A DNA stretch of 6,379 bases from Tidjanibacter sp. (GTDB lineage: Bacteria; Bacteroidota; Bacteroidia; Bacteroidales; Rikenellaceae), in NCBI GenBank assembly GCA_017628675.1, contig JAGBYS010000031.1:1-6379 (forward strand). Reading direction: 5' to 3'. The position numbers were made by a program, and so were the translations under genes. Under the pieces are notes generated by a model. It was not told the origin of the DNA, made no database searches, and saw only the letters and a program-made list of their open reading frames with translations. Shown here one piece after another: positions 1 to 6,164 of this stretch (its first letter is position 1; each line of letters starts with the position of its first letter).

Positions 1-1224
1 CTGAATGATGCTCTTTCCGTCGGCATTGAGGGCCGCAATCAGCAGGGCCACACCTGCACGGATGTCGGGTGAGGACATCGTGGTGGGGCGCAAGCGGCGC
101 GAGTGGTCGTGACCGATGACAGTGGCACGGTGGGGATCGCAGAGGATAATCTGTGCGCCCATATCGATGAGCTTGTCGACGAAGAATAGACGGCTCTCGA
201 ACATCTTCTGGTGGATGAGCACGGAGCCTTTGGCCTGTGTGGCAACCACCAGGAAGACACTCAGCAGGTCGGGTGTGAGGCCGGGCCAGGGTGCGTCGGC
301 GATGGTCATAATGGAGCCATCCATAAAGCTATCTATCTCGTAGTGCTCCTGACGGGGGATGAAGATGTCGTCACCACGCTGCTCGAAGCGGATGCCCATA
401 CGGGCAAACTGTGCGGGGATGATACCGAGGTTCTCGAACGACACATTCTTGATGGTGAGCTCCGACTGGGTCATTGCAGCCATACCGATGAAGCTGCCCA
501 CCTCAATCATATCGGGGAGCATTGTGTGCTCCGTGCCGCCGAGCGACTCCACGCCGTGGATGGTGAGCAGGTTGGAGGCTATGCCCTCAATCTTGGCGCC
601 CATACGGTTGAGCATCTTGCAGAGCTGCTGCAGGTAGGGCTCACAGGCGGCGTTGTAGATGGTGGTGGTACCCTCGGCCAGAACGGCAGCCATAACGATG
701 TTGGCGGTGCCCGTCACGGAGGCCTCATCGAGGAGCATATAGGTACCCTTCAGGCGCTCGGTGTTGGCCTCGAAGAAGTCGCCCGAGGAGTCGAAGTTGA
801 TGTTGGCGCCCAGCTTCTGGAGGCCTATGAAGTGGGTGTCGAGCCTACGGCGACCAATCTTATCGCCACCGGGCTTGGGGATGTAGGCCACACCAAAGCG
901 TGCCAGCAGGGGGCCGATGACCATCACCGAGCCACGCAGCTTGGAGCCACGCTTGCGGTAGTCCTCGGTGCGCAGGTAGCCAAGGTCGATACTTTTGGCC
1001 TCGAAGCTATAGCAACCCTCTCCCAGGCGCTCAACCTCCACACCCAGGTTGCGGAGCAGCTCAATCAGAGCCAGCACATCGACAATCTCGGGAACATTAT
1101 AAAGGGTGACCTTCTCGGGGGTGAGAAGCGTTGCACAGATAATCTGGAGGGCCTCATTCTTTGCGCCCTGAGGGGTAATCTCGCCTTGGAGGCTGCGACC
1201 GCCATATACCTCAAAATATGCCAT
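1..1224 (-). CDS. murA: UDP-N-acetylglucosamine 1-carboxyvinyltransferase MurA (3' end outside window)
   Basis: This cytoplasmic enzyme transfers enolpyruvate from PEP to UDP-GlcNAc, the first committed step of peptidoglycan synthesis. The frame is open from an ATG at 1224 through 408 codons to the window edge. The family is usually about 420-435 residues, so roughly 10-30 residues are missing. Visible landmarks include the N-terminal QGAKNEAL with Lys22-Asn23 (numbered as in E. coli), Arg97 (E. coli Arg91), the active-site loop PGGDKIGRRRLD at about 118-129 with Arg126 (E. coli Arg120), the PWPGLTPD motif with Asp319 (E. coli Asp305), and PDIRAG with Arg389 (probably E. coli Arg371). The equivalent of Arg397 lies beyond the edge. 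The loop residue matching catalytic Cys115 is Asp121 (GAT, 862-864), a substitution known to give fosfomycin insensitivity. It follows batB by 87 bp on the same strand. The long plus-strand frame opposite it is a shadow. Identification is secure from motif order. Confidence 0.96.
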   Translation of the reverse strand, partial: MAYFEVYGGRSLQGEITPQGAKNEALQIICATLLTPEKVTLYNVPEIVDVLALIELLRNLGVEVERLGEGCYSFEAKSIDLGYLRTEDYRKRGSKLRGSVMVIGPLLARFGVAYIPKPGGDKIGRRRLDTHFIGLQKLGANINFDSSGDFFEANTERLKGTYMLLDEASVTGTANIVMAAVLAEGTTTIYNAACEPYLQQLCKMLNRMGAKIEGIASNLLTIHGVESLGGTEHTMLPDMIEVGSFIGMAAMTQSELTIKNVSFENLGIIPAQFARMGIRFEQRGDDIFIPRQEHYEIDSFMDGSIMTIADAPWPGLTPDLLSVFLVVATQAKGSVLIHQKMFESRLFFVDKLIDMGAQIILCDPHRATVIGHDHSRRLRPTTMSSPDIRAGVALLIAALNADGKSIIQ

Positions 1225-1266
1225 AGGTGTATAGTGTTTAATCTTTATCTACTTAAGTCCGTGTTG

Positions 1267-1298
1267 TAAAGGTAGTAATTTTCTCCGAGAGAGCCAAA
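1267..1298 (-). promoter_or_regulatory. Putative Bacteroidota-type promoter for murA
   Basis: Read on the minus strand, TTTG (1295-1298) is followed by a 20-bp spacer and TACCTTTA (1267-1274). This matches the Bacteroidota sigma-ABfr consensus TTTG-N19-21-TAnnTTTG except for the last base. It would place the transcription start near 1260, giving a leader of about 35 nt before the murA ATG. It sits in the 87-bp spacer after batB, as expected for independent expression of an essential cell-wall gene. No terminator hairpin is evident between batB and this site, so read-through from batB is also possible. Confidence 0.55.
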
Positions 1299-1311
1299 CC
1301 CTAAGTCCGCT

Positions 1312-2325
1312 CTACCCGAAAAGGTTCCATCTGGAGAGCACCCTATTGCGGCGTGGGAGCACCACAAACTCCAAGAGTAGCAGCACCAAAGAGGCCAGCA
1401 GGGGGATGTGGTACATCTCGTCGTACTCCTCGAAAATCTCAATGGATAGTTTGGCCTTCTCGGTCTTATTCACCAGGTCGATAATCTCCTCGAGGCCCAC
1501 GCTCGCATTGGTGGCCCTCACATAGGCGCCACCCGTGAGCGCCGCCACCTGTTGCAGGGTCTGCTCATCGAGCTTGCTCACCACCATATTGCCCTCCTTG
1601 TCGCGGATGTAGTCGCCCTCAAAGGGTATGGGGGCACCCTCGGGCGAGCCCACACCGATGGTGTAAATGGTGATACCCTGCGCAGCGGCCATCTGGGCGG
1701 CCTGCAGTGCGTCGTCCTCGTGGTTCTCGCCGTCGCTCACCAGCACCACCACCCTACTACCCTCCGAGGTCGACGAGAAGGCACTCGAGGCAAGCGCAAT
1801 GGCCGACCCGAGGGCTGTGCCCTGCTTGGTCACCTGGTTGGTGGAGATGCGCTCCACGAAGTTCTTGGCTGTGAGCATATCGGAGGTGAGGGGCAACTGC
1901 ACATAGGCGTCGCCCGCAAAGATGATCACACCCACACGCTCCTCATCGAGCCCCTCGATCACTCGGCCCACAGCATACTTGGTGCGCTCCAGGCGGTTGG
2001 GCGAGAGGTCGGTGGCGAGCATCGAGTTCGACACATCCATCGCAATCATAATCTCCACGCCCTCGCGCTCCACCTCACGCAGTTTGGCGCCCTTCTGTGG
2101 GCGAGCCACCGCCAGGGTCATCATCGCAAAGGCGAGGACAAAGAGCCAGAACTTGAGGCCCTGCTTGCCCGACGATCTGTCGGGCATAAGGCGCACGAGT
2201 GCCGACTCGCTACCAAAGCGAGCCATCACCCTCTTGCGACGAGCAACCGTCAGGTAGTATGCCACCACCAGCAGCGGCACCACCAGCAACAAGTATAGGT
2301 ACTCCGTATTTGCAAACCTCAACAT
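1312..2325 (-). CDS. batB: BatB, membrane-anchored von Willebrand factor A protein
   Basis: This 337-residue protein has the BatA/BatB architecture: a TM helix at about 8-26, a second at about 57-75 ending in the family motif VARPQ, a VWA domain from about 91 to 285, and a C-terminal TM helix at about 306-323 followed by a basic tail. The metal-ion-dependent adhesion site is complete: Asp97-x-Ser99-x-Ser101 (DVSNS), Thr170 in KQGTALG, and Asp198 in SDGEN. Bat VWA proteins are thought to form envelope complexes with BatC and MoxR. In Bacteroides fragilis the operon was linked to aerotolerance, but the mechanism is unsettled. The BatB rather than BatA call rests on position after the other VWA gene and the SDGENHED segment. 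It starts with ATG 38 bp after batA, so the two are probably co-transcribed. The N-terminal MLRF matches the start region of BatA, showing their common origin. Confidence 0.93.
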   Translation of the reverse strand: MLRFANTEYLYLLLVVPLLVVAYYLTVARRKRVMARFGSESALVRLMPDRSSGKQGLKFWLFVLAFAMMTLAVARPQKGAKLREVEREGVEIMIAMDVSNSMLATDLSPNRLERTKYAVGRVIEGLDEERVGVIIFAGDAYVQLPLTSDMLTAKNFVERISTNQVTKQGTALGSAIALASSAFSSTSEGSRVVVLVSDGENHEDDALQAAQMAAAQGITIYTIGVGSPEGAPIPFEGDYIRDKEGNMVVSKLDEQTLQQVAALTGGAYVRATNASVGLEEIIDLVNKTEKAKLSIEIFEEYDEMYHIPLLASLVLLLLEFVVLPRRNRVLSRWNLFG

Positions 2326-2363
2326 CTCTTTCGGCTATTATCTCTTCTCTCCACTTCCGCCTC

Positions 2364-3344
2364 TTACCTCGAGAGCCACAGGCGCCTTACGGCAAACTCC
2401 ACCACCATCAGCAGCAGTGCCCAGAGGAGGTACTCGGCGAAGTGTTCATTGTATTTCACATAGTTATCGGTCTCGACCTTGCTCTTCTCGAGCTGGTTGA
2501 TCTTCTCATAAATGGCGTAGAGAGCATCCTTGTCGGTGGCCCTGAAGTACTCTCCACCCGTCCTCTCGGCAATGGCCAAAAGGGACTCCTCGTCGATCTC
2601 CACCCTGCGCTGCACATATTGGGTGCGTCCCCAGGCATCCTGCACAGGGAAGGAGGCCATACCTCGGCGGCCAACACCCACGGTGTAGACCTTCACGCCA
2701 AAGTCGGCGGCAATCTCCGCGGCCTCGAGTGGCGACACCTGACCCGCATTGTTCATACCGTCCGTCAGCAGGATTATGACCTTGCTCTTTGCGTCCGACT
2801 CACGAAGGCGGTTTACGGCCGTGGCGAGGCCCATACCGATGGCCGTGCCATCCTCCACAATGCCGAAATCTACCCTCGAGAGCAGATTCTGAAGGGCGGC
2901 CTTATCGGTGGTTATGGGGCTCTGGGTGTAGCTCTCGCCCGCAAAGATGACCAGACCTATGCGGTCATTGGGGCGGTCGGCGATGAACTTGGAGGCCACA
3001 TCCTTGGCGGCGTGCAGGCGGTTGGGCACAAAGTCGGTCGCCTCCATTGTGGTCGACACATCGATGGAGAGGACAATGTCGATGCCATCCACGGTGGTCT
3101 TGCTAACATTCTCGCTGCTCTGTGGGCGTGCCAGCGCCACCGCCACAAGCACCACAACCGCACACCTGAGCACCAGAGGCAGGTGGCGACAGTAGTAGCG
3201 CAGTGTGCGGGGAGCACCCTCCGTAGGGCGCACCGACGAGAGCGTCAGCGTAGCGCTTCCGGCCCTCTGGAGCCACAAGTAATAGAGCACCATCGGCACC
3301 ACCAGCGCCGAGAGCCACAACATATATGGACTTTCAAATCTCAA
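2364..3344 (-). CDS. batA: BatA, membrane-anchored von Willebrand factor A protein (non-ATG start)
   Basis: This 326-residue BatA/BatB-family protein has TM helices at about 8-25, 57-72 (followed by LARPQ) and 304-319, with a VWA domain from about 87 to 285. The MIDAS motif is Asp95-V-Ser97-T-Thr99, then Thr167 (EDGTAIG) and Asp195 (LTDGMNN). The third position is Thr where BatB has Ser, a conservative but non-consensus change. The start is uncertain. TTG at 3342-3344 gives MRFESPYMLWL, which matches the family N-terminus. A frame stop (TGA, 3348-3350) excludes longer forms apart from ATT at 3345-3347, which would align exactly with BatB MLRF. The first in-frame ATG, at 3321-3323, would begin within the first membrane segment and drop the conserved RFESPY. 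The gene follows batC after a repeat-filled 123-bp spacer and precedes batB. Like BatB it should project its VWA domain from the inner membrane and partner with BatC. Confidence 0.92.
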   Translation of the reverse strand: MRFESPYMLWLSALVVPMVLYYLWLQRAGSATLTLSSVRPTEGAPRTLRYYCRHLPLVLRCAVVVLVAVALARPQSSENVSKTTVDGIDIVLSIDVSTTMEATDFVPNRLHAAKDVASKFIADRPNDRIGLVIFAGESYTQSPITTDKAALQNLLSRVDFGIVEDGTAIGMGLATAVNRLRESDAKSKVIILLTDGMNNAGQVSPLEAAEIAADFGVKVYTVGVGRRGMASFPVQDAWGRTQYVQRRVEIDEESLLAIAERTGGEYFRATDKDALYAIYEKINQLEKSKVETDNYVKYNEHFAEYLLWALLLMVVEFAVRRLWLSR

Positions 3345-3361
3345 AATTCAAAATGCAAAAT
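3334..3361. repeat. Degenerate 7-bp tandem repeat, four units, covering the batA start
   Basis: On the plus strand the units are TCAAATC, TCAAAAT, TCAAAAT and GCAAAAT, uninterrupted at a 7-bp period. The first unit and part of the second lie inside the batA coding sequence and contain its TTG start (3342-3344). The array is in phase with another 7-bp array beginning at 3383. Confidence 0.7.
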
Positions 3362-3386
3362 TATCTCTAAGCCCCATTGGGGCAGT
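3356..3386 (-). promoter_or_regulatory. Possible internal promoter for batA-batB
   Basis: On the minus strand TAATTTTG (3356-3363) is an exact match to the Bacteroidota -7 consensus TAnnTTTG. The -33 position, 19 bp upstream, is only ACTG (3383-3386), sharing TG with TTTG. The -7 box lies in low-complexity repeat DNA where A/T-rich words arise by chance. If real, transcription would begin almost at the batA start codon, giving an extremely short leader. Confidence 0.3.
3371..3383. repeat. Small inverted repeat in the batC-batA spacer
   Basis: GCCCCA-T-TGGGGC is a perfect 6-bp inverted repeat about one base. As RNA it could form only a short GCCC/GGGC stem with a five-base loop. No T-run follows on the minus strand, so it is not a convincing terminator. 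It may weakly affect RNA processing between batC and batA. Confidence 0.4.
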
Positions 3387-3424
3387 TATCAGTTATCAAC
3401 ACTCAACAGCCAATTTTCAATTGC
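3383..3424. repeat. Degenerate 7-bp tandem repeat, six units, batC-batA spacer
   Basis: Plus-strand units are CAGTTAT, CAGTTAT, CAACACT, CAACAGC, CAATTTT and CAATTGC. Every unit begins with CA and the period is exactly 7 bp. The two first units are identical and later ones diverge in pairs, as if neighbouring units duplicated and then drifted. This resembles the short tandemly repeated repetitive (STRR) class described in some bacteria, though no family assignment can be made here. Confidence 0.8.
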
Positions 3425-3459
3425 CTTTTGGCCCTTTTCGCCCTTTTGGCCCTTTCTCA
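3424..3459. repeat. Degenerate 9-bp tandem repeat, about four units, batC-batA spacer
   Basis: Plus-strand units are CCTTTTGGC, CCTTTTCGC, CCTTTTGGC and the decayed CCTTTCTCA. The first three differ at one base. The array continues directly from the 7-bp array, so the spacer switches repeat period without a gap. It contains no open frame that looks like a gene. Confidence 0.8.
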
Positions 3460-3476
3460 GTTCTCAATTACCAATT
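3456..3476. repeat. Degenerate 7-bp tandem repeat, three units, overlapping the batC stop
   Basis: Plus-strand units are CTCAGTT, CTCAATT and ACCAATT. The last two overlap the batC stop codon (3468-3470) and the codons for its final Asn-Trp. With the array over the batA start, this brings similar period-7 DNA into both genes flanking the spacer. Confidence 0.6.
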
Positions 3477-4241
3477 CTTGCCCGAGGCGCCCACGCCCAC
3501 CACTCGGCGGCCGTCGACCTTCTCACGGGTCTGGTCCTCGGCGTGCTGCACAGCGTCGAGCAGTTGTTCGCTCAGCTCTCTACGCTGACCTGCGGCCTGA
3601 GGCTGAGGCTGTTTGTCGCCCTCGCCGGGCTGCTGCTCGGGCTTGGACTGATCCTGGGGAGGCTCATTACCTTCGCCCTCTTGCTCCTTATTATCGCCCT
3701 GCTGATTCTGAGGCTGATTCTCCTCATTCTGCTGGTTCTGGTCCTGATTTTGGTCTTGGTTCTGCTCCTGCTGCTGTTGTTGCTGTTCCAGGAGTTGCTT
3801 GGTGTAGACATAGTTGAACTTAGCCTCCTGATCCGCAGGGTTGAGCCTCATAGCCGACTTATAGGACTCCTGAGCCTCCTGCAACTTCTGCTGTTGGAAC
3901 TGAGCATTGCCCAGGTTATAGTGGACATCGGCCCTCTGCGTGTCGGTCATAGTCACACCCTCACGCTCCAGTAGCCCGTTGAAGGTGCCCTCAGCCGAGG
4001 CGTAGTCGCCCATAGCATACTGCGCATCACCCAGGTTGAAGGCCGCCTCCAGGGAGAGTGAATCCCTCTGGAGAGCCTCACGATAGCTCGCACTCGCCTG
4101 AGGCAATTCCCCCCTATTGTAGAGTCGGTTGCCCTTGCGTATGTGGTGACGCTCGGGATACTTCTGTCCCCAGGCATCCTCGGCGCACAACAAGCCCAAG
4201 AGGGACAGAATCAGCACGGCATATATTCTACTCGCTCTCAT
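3468..4241 (-). CDS. batC: BatC, TPR-repeat protein with Gln/Asn-rich segment
   Basis: This 257-residue protein has a signal peptide (hydrophobic core about 6-19, likely cleavage AWG|Q26), so it should be periplasmic or membrane-associated. About three TPR-like helical repeats follow, at roughly 31-63, 64-97 and 104-136 (YNRGELPQASASYREAL, NLGDAQYAMGDYASAE, NLGNAQFQQQKLQEAQ). Residues 153-217 form a disordered Gln/Asn/Glu/Pro-rich segment. A short charged tail (DAVQHAEDQTREKV) ending in KNW resembles my recollection of other BatC C-termini. TPR proteins scaffold complexes, and BatC is thought to bridge the BatA/BatB VWA proteins. The ATG overlaps the end of the upstream membrane-protein gene by 14 bp, suggesting translational coupling. 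The position is odd: BatC normally follows BatB, but here it precedes BatA. The stop codon lies in a 7-bp repeat array. BatE, another TPR protein, is an alternative, but no SH3-like domain or membrane helices are visible. Confidence 0.85.
   Translation of the reverse strand: MRASRIYAVLILSLLGLLCAEDAWGQKYPERHHIRKGNRLYNRGELPQASASYREALQRDSLSLEAAFNLGDAQYAMGDYASAEGTFNGLLEREGVTMTDTQRADVHYNLGNAQFQQQKLQEAQESYKSAMRLNPADQEAKFNYVYTKQLLEQQQQQQEQNQDQNQDQNQQNEENQPQNQQGDNKEQEGEGNEPPQDQSKPEQQPGEGDKQPQPQAAGQRRELSEQLLDAVQHAEDQTREKVDGRRVVGVGASGKNW
3732..3767 (-). repeat. In-frame 12-bp coding repeat in batC
   Basis: Three 12-bp units encode EQNQ, DQNQ and DQNQ (BatC residues 159-170). The units differ mostly at synonymous positions (CAA/CAG, AAC/AAT), so the peptide repeat seems to have outlived the DNA identity. 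They form the core of the longer Gln/Asn-rich segment encoded by 3591-3785, which varies easily in length through replication slippage. Confidence 0.7.
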
Positions 4242-5226
4242 TCTTCTCCTCCGCTTTAGTTTGACTCATCTCCTCCACAGCCACCTGTTTGCTCTCCTCC
4301 ACAAAGTAGTAGACAGCCAGGTAGGCCTCCTCGTGGTACTCCTGCTCGGGCACATACTTGGCAAACTTCACCAGGTCGCTCTCTCGGAGCAGACGGCTCA
4401 GGGCCTCATACTGCTTGGGCATAATATCGAGCCCCCTAAGGGCCACAATTATCTCCTCGGAGGTCATCTCCATAGCACTCACGCCAAAGCGACCGTCCAG
4501 ATAGTCACGCAAGATGTCTGTCAATAGTGAGTAGTACTCCTTCAGGCGGCCATTCTGCCACAACTTCTGGTTGTGGAGACTCTCCAGGCGGCGTATGGCC
4601 ACAATGTGGGGTGGCTCCGAGGGTTTTGCCCTCTCCCCACCGAGGCCCCTGCCGGCCAGGCGTCTGACGATCAAATAGACAAGCCCCGCAACGGCCGCCA
4701 ACGCCAGCACAGTCCACAACAAGTAGCCCGAAAACTCGCCAAAGTAGATGGGTGCCTTCATAGGCCTCTTTATGTCATAGATGGTCGTCTGGGTGGTGTC
4801 GATGGGTATCATCGCCACACTCGCCACCAGCCCCACCTGCTGCATAAGGGTATCGACCTTGCCCTCGGGGCTGACACTCAGCACACCGAGCGAGTCGAGC
4901 ATATAGTTGCTCGGCTCGAAGCTCGTGAGCTTATAGCGCTTGCGCAGGCCATAGCGTCCCTCCCTATGGAACACGGTATCCACACCGCCCTCATTCAAGA
5001 GCTCTATGCGTCCCTCGGCGAAGCCCTCCGCAAGGTCGGGGAAGGCCACGGCGAAGCCCTCCTGGGCCTCCACCTCCATAACCAGGTCGAAGTGGTCGCC
5101 CAGCAGCACCTGTTGCGGCTCAAAGTGGGCATCGGTAATACGCACGGGTTCCTGGCCTCGCGCCAAGCCCACCGCAGCCATCAATGCCACCAGCAACAAG
5201 CCTCTATTTCTCCACCAATTTTTCAT
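4228..5226 (-). CDS. Bat-cluster membrane protein with periplasmic beta domain and cytoplasmic tail (function unknown)
   Basis: This 332-residue protein has an N-terminal signal sequence (core about 9-21, likely cleavage ARG|Q25). Next comes a periplasmic region of about 25-165 that reads as an Ig-like beta domain; its GRYGLRKRYKLTSFEPSNYML segment resembles the repeated unit of BatD-type proteins. One TM helix (about 167-188) is followed by a basic stop-transfer stretch and a largely helical cytoplasmic domain of about 205-310, with RRLESLHNQKLW, LKEYYSLLTDILRDYLDGRFG and AMEMTSEEI motifs. The tail is acidic and charged. Proteins of this layout commonly sit between the DUF58 and batA genes in Bacteroidota and may correspond to DUF4381-like annotations; I cannot confirm the family. 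The gene starts 4 bp after the DUF58 stop and overlaps batC by 14 bp, so it is certainly part of the operon. A role linking VWA proteins to a cytoplasmic partner is inference only. Confidence 0.85.
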   Translation of the reverse strand: MKNWWRNRGLLLVALMAAVGLARGQEPVRITDAHFEPQQVLLGDHFDLVMEVEAQEGFAVAFPDLAEGFAEGRIELLNEGGVDTVFHREGRYGLRKRYKLTSFEPSNYMLDSLGVLSVSPEGKVDTLMQQVGLVASVAMIPIDTTQTTIYDIKRPMKAPIYFGEFSGYLLWTVLALAAVAGLVYLIVRRLAGRGLGGERAKPSEPPHIVAIRRLESLHNQKLWQNGRLKEYYSLLTDILRDYLDGRFGVSAMEMTSEEIIVALRGLDIMPKQYEALSRLLRESDLVKFAKYVPEQEYHEEAYLAVYYFVEESKQVAVEEMSQTKAEEKNESE

Positions 5227-5230
5227 ATCT

Positions 5231-6112
5231 CTATCTCTTCTTGAAGAGCTTAAGTAGTTCTTTCACATAATCCTCATCCGTGGCCACCGACACCGAGTCG
5301 ACCCTCGCCCTGGAGAGCACCTTCGACATCTGCTCCACAGCCTCGGCATAGCGCTCGGCATAGTGTCTTCTGGTCGCACTCGACGAGGTGTCCAGCCACA
5401 CACGCCTGCCACTCTCCGCATCCTCCATCTCCACAAGGCCAATGTCGGGCAGACTCTCGTCCCTCTTGTCATAGACCCTGATGGCCACCGTGTCGTGCTT
5501 GCGCGAGTAGATGCCCAAGACCTTCTGCAACCTCTCGTTCTCCTGGGTGGGCATCTCCAGGTCGCTCACCAGGAAGGTGATGCTCCTCTTCTTGAGCGCA
5601 CTTGTCAGATACTCCAGAGGGGCCACCAACGAGCTGCCCACACCCTGGGGCTCAAACTCCAGGAGGGTGCGGATGATCATCAGGATATGGGAGCGCCCCT
5701 TCTTGGGAGGGATAAACTTCTCGACCTTGTCGCTGAAGAGCAGACAGCCAACCTTATCGCCCGTCTGGGCCGCCGAGAAGGCCAGCAGAGCCGCCACCTC
5801 GGTCATAATCGTGCGCTTGGTCTTGTCGCCCGAGCCAAAGAGTCCCGAGCCACTCACATCGACCATAAGCATCATCGTCAGCTCCCTCTCCTCCTCGTAA
5901 ATCTTGATGTGGGGCTTGCGTGCACGAGCCGTGACATTCCAGTCGATATCCCTCACATCGTCACCCATACGATACTCCCTCACCTCACTGAAGGCCACAC
6001 CCCTACCTCGGAACGCACTATGATAGTGGCCCGCAAATAGGTCGCTCGAAAGACCGCGAGTCTTAATCTCGATCCTTCGCACCTGCCTCAATATCTCAGA
6101 AGTATCTTTCAT
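5231..6112 (-). CDS. DUF58 family protein (VWA-like, MoxR-associated)
   Basis: This 293-residue soluble protein has no signal peptide or membrane segment. It carries the DUF58 hallmark at residues 36-64 (GRGVAFSEVREYRMGDDVRDIDWNVTAR), followed by a von Willebrand-like domain with a MIDAS-type Asp85-V-Ser87-G-Ser89 and Asp184 in VSDLEM. DUF58 proteins are typically encoded next to moxR and are thought to be partners of the MoxR AAA+ ATPase. ATG at 6112 gives the family-like start MKDTSEILRQVRRIEIKTRG. The frame could extend to a TTG at 6154, but those 14 extra codons lie across a 22-bp palindrome, so the shorter start is preferred. It is the first recognisable gene of the operon in this window, with only 4 bp to the next gene. 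No moxR is seen in the 267 bp upstream. Exact function in this organism is not known. Confidence 0.93.
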   Translation of the reverse strand: MKDTSEILRQVRRIEIKTRGLSSDLFAGHYHSAFRGRGVAFSEVREYRMGDDVRDIDWNVTARARKPHIKIYEEERELTMMLMVDVSGSGLFGSGDKTKRTIMTEVAALLAFSAAQTGDKVGCLLFSDKVEKFIPPKKGRSHILMIIRTLLEFEPQGVGSSLVAPLEYLTSALKKRSITFLVSDLEMPTQENERLQKVLGIYSRKHDTVAIRVYDKRDESLPDIGLVEMEDAESGRRVWLDTSSSATRRHYAERYAEAVEQMSKVLSRARVDSVSVATDEDYVKELLKLFKKR

Positions 6113-6127
6113 TTTTTTTCGCTTTTC

Positions 6128-6149
6128 GCAGCTTTTTGTAAAAAGCTGC
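6128..6149. repeat. 22-bp perfect inverted repeat before the DUF58 gene
   Basis: GCAGCTTTTT-GT-AAAAAGCTGC has 10-bp perfect arms around two bases and ends 15 bp before the DUF58 ATG. On the minus strand it would lie in the 5' leader as a strong hairpin close to the ribosome-binding region. It could be a regulatory hairpin, a terminator for upstream transcription, a protein-binding palindrome or a dispersed intergenic repeat. Confidence 0.85.
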
Positions 6150-6164
6150 ACCAAAAACTTTTAG

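Noticed and set aside
211..1269. 352-codon plus-strand frame opposite murA
   Set aside because: MurA motifs on the minus strand fully explain the region. The plus-strand product is His/Gly/Leu-rich with no recognisable domain.
1251..1308. Palindrome ACTTAAGT (1251-1258) and repeated TAAGTCC near the murA promoter
   Set aside because: Too short to separate from chance, and not placed symmetrically around the promoter.
3371..3383. Intrinsic terminator after batC
   Set aside because: The stem is very short and no T-run follows it on the minus strand.
3345..3467. CRISPR array in the batC-batA spacer
   Set aside because: Repeat units are 7 or 9 bp with no spacers between them, far shorter than CRISPR repeats, and no cas genes are present.
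2199..3974. 591-codon open frame on the plus strand across batB, batA and batC
   Set aside because: It runs antisense to three clearly conserved genes and through repeat-filled spacers. Its translation is low-complexity Leu/His/Arg-rich with no domain, as expected from codon bias of the real strand.
6113..6154. N-terminal extension of the DUF58 protein from a TTG
   Set aside because: The extra 14 codons cross a perfect palindrome and an A-rich leader, while the ATG at 6112 gives the family-like N-terminus.
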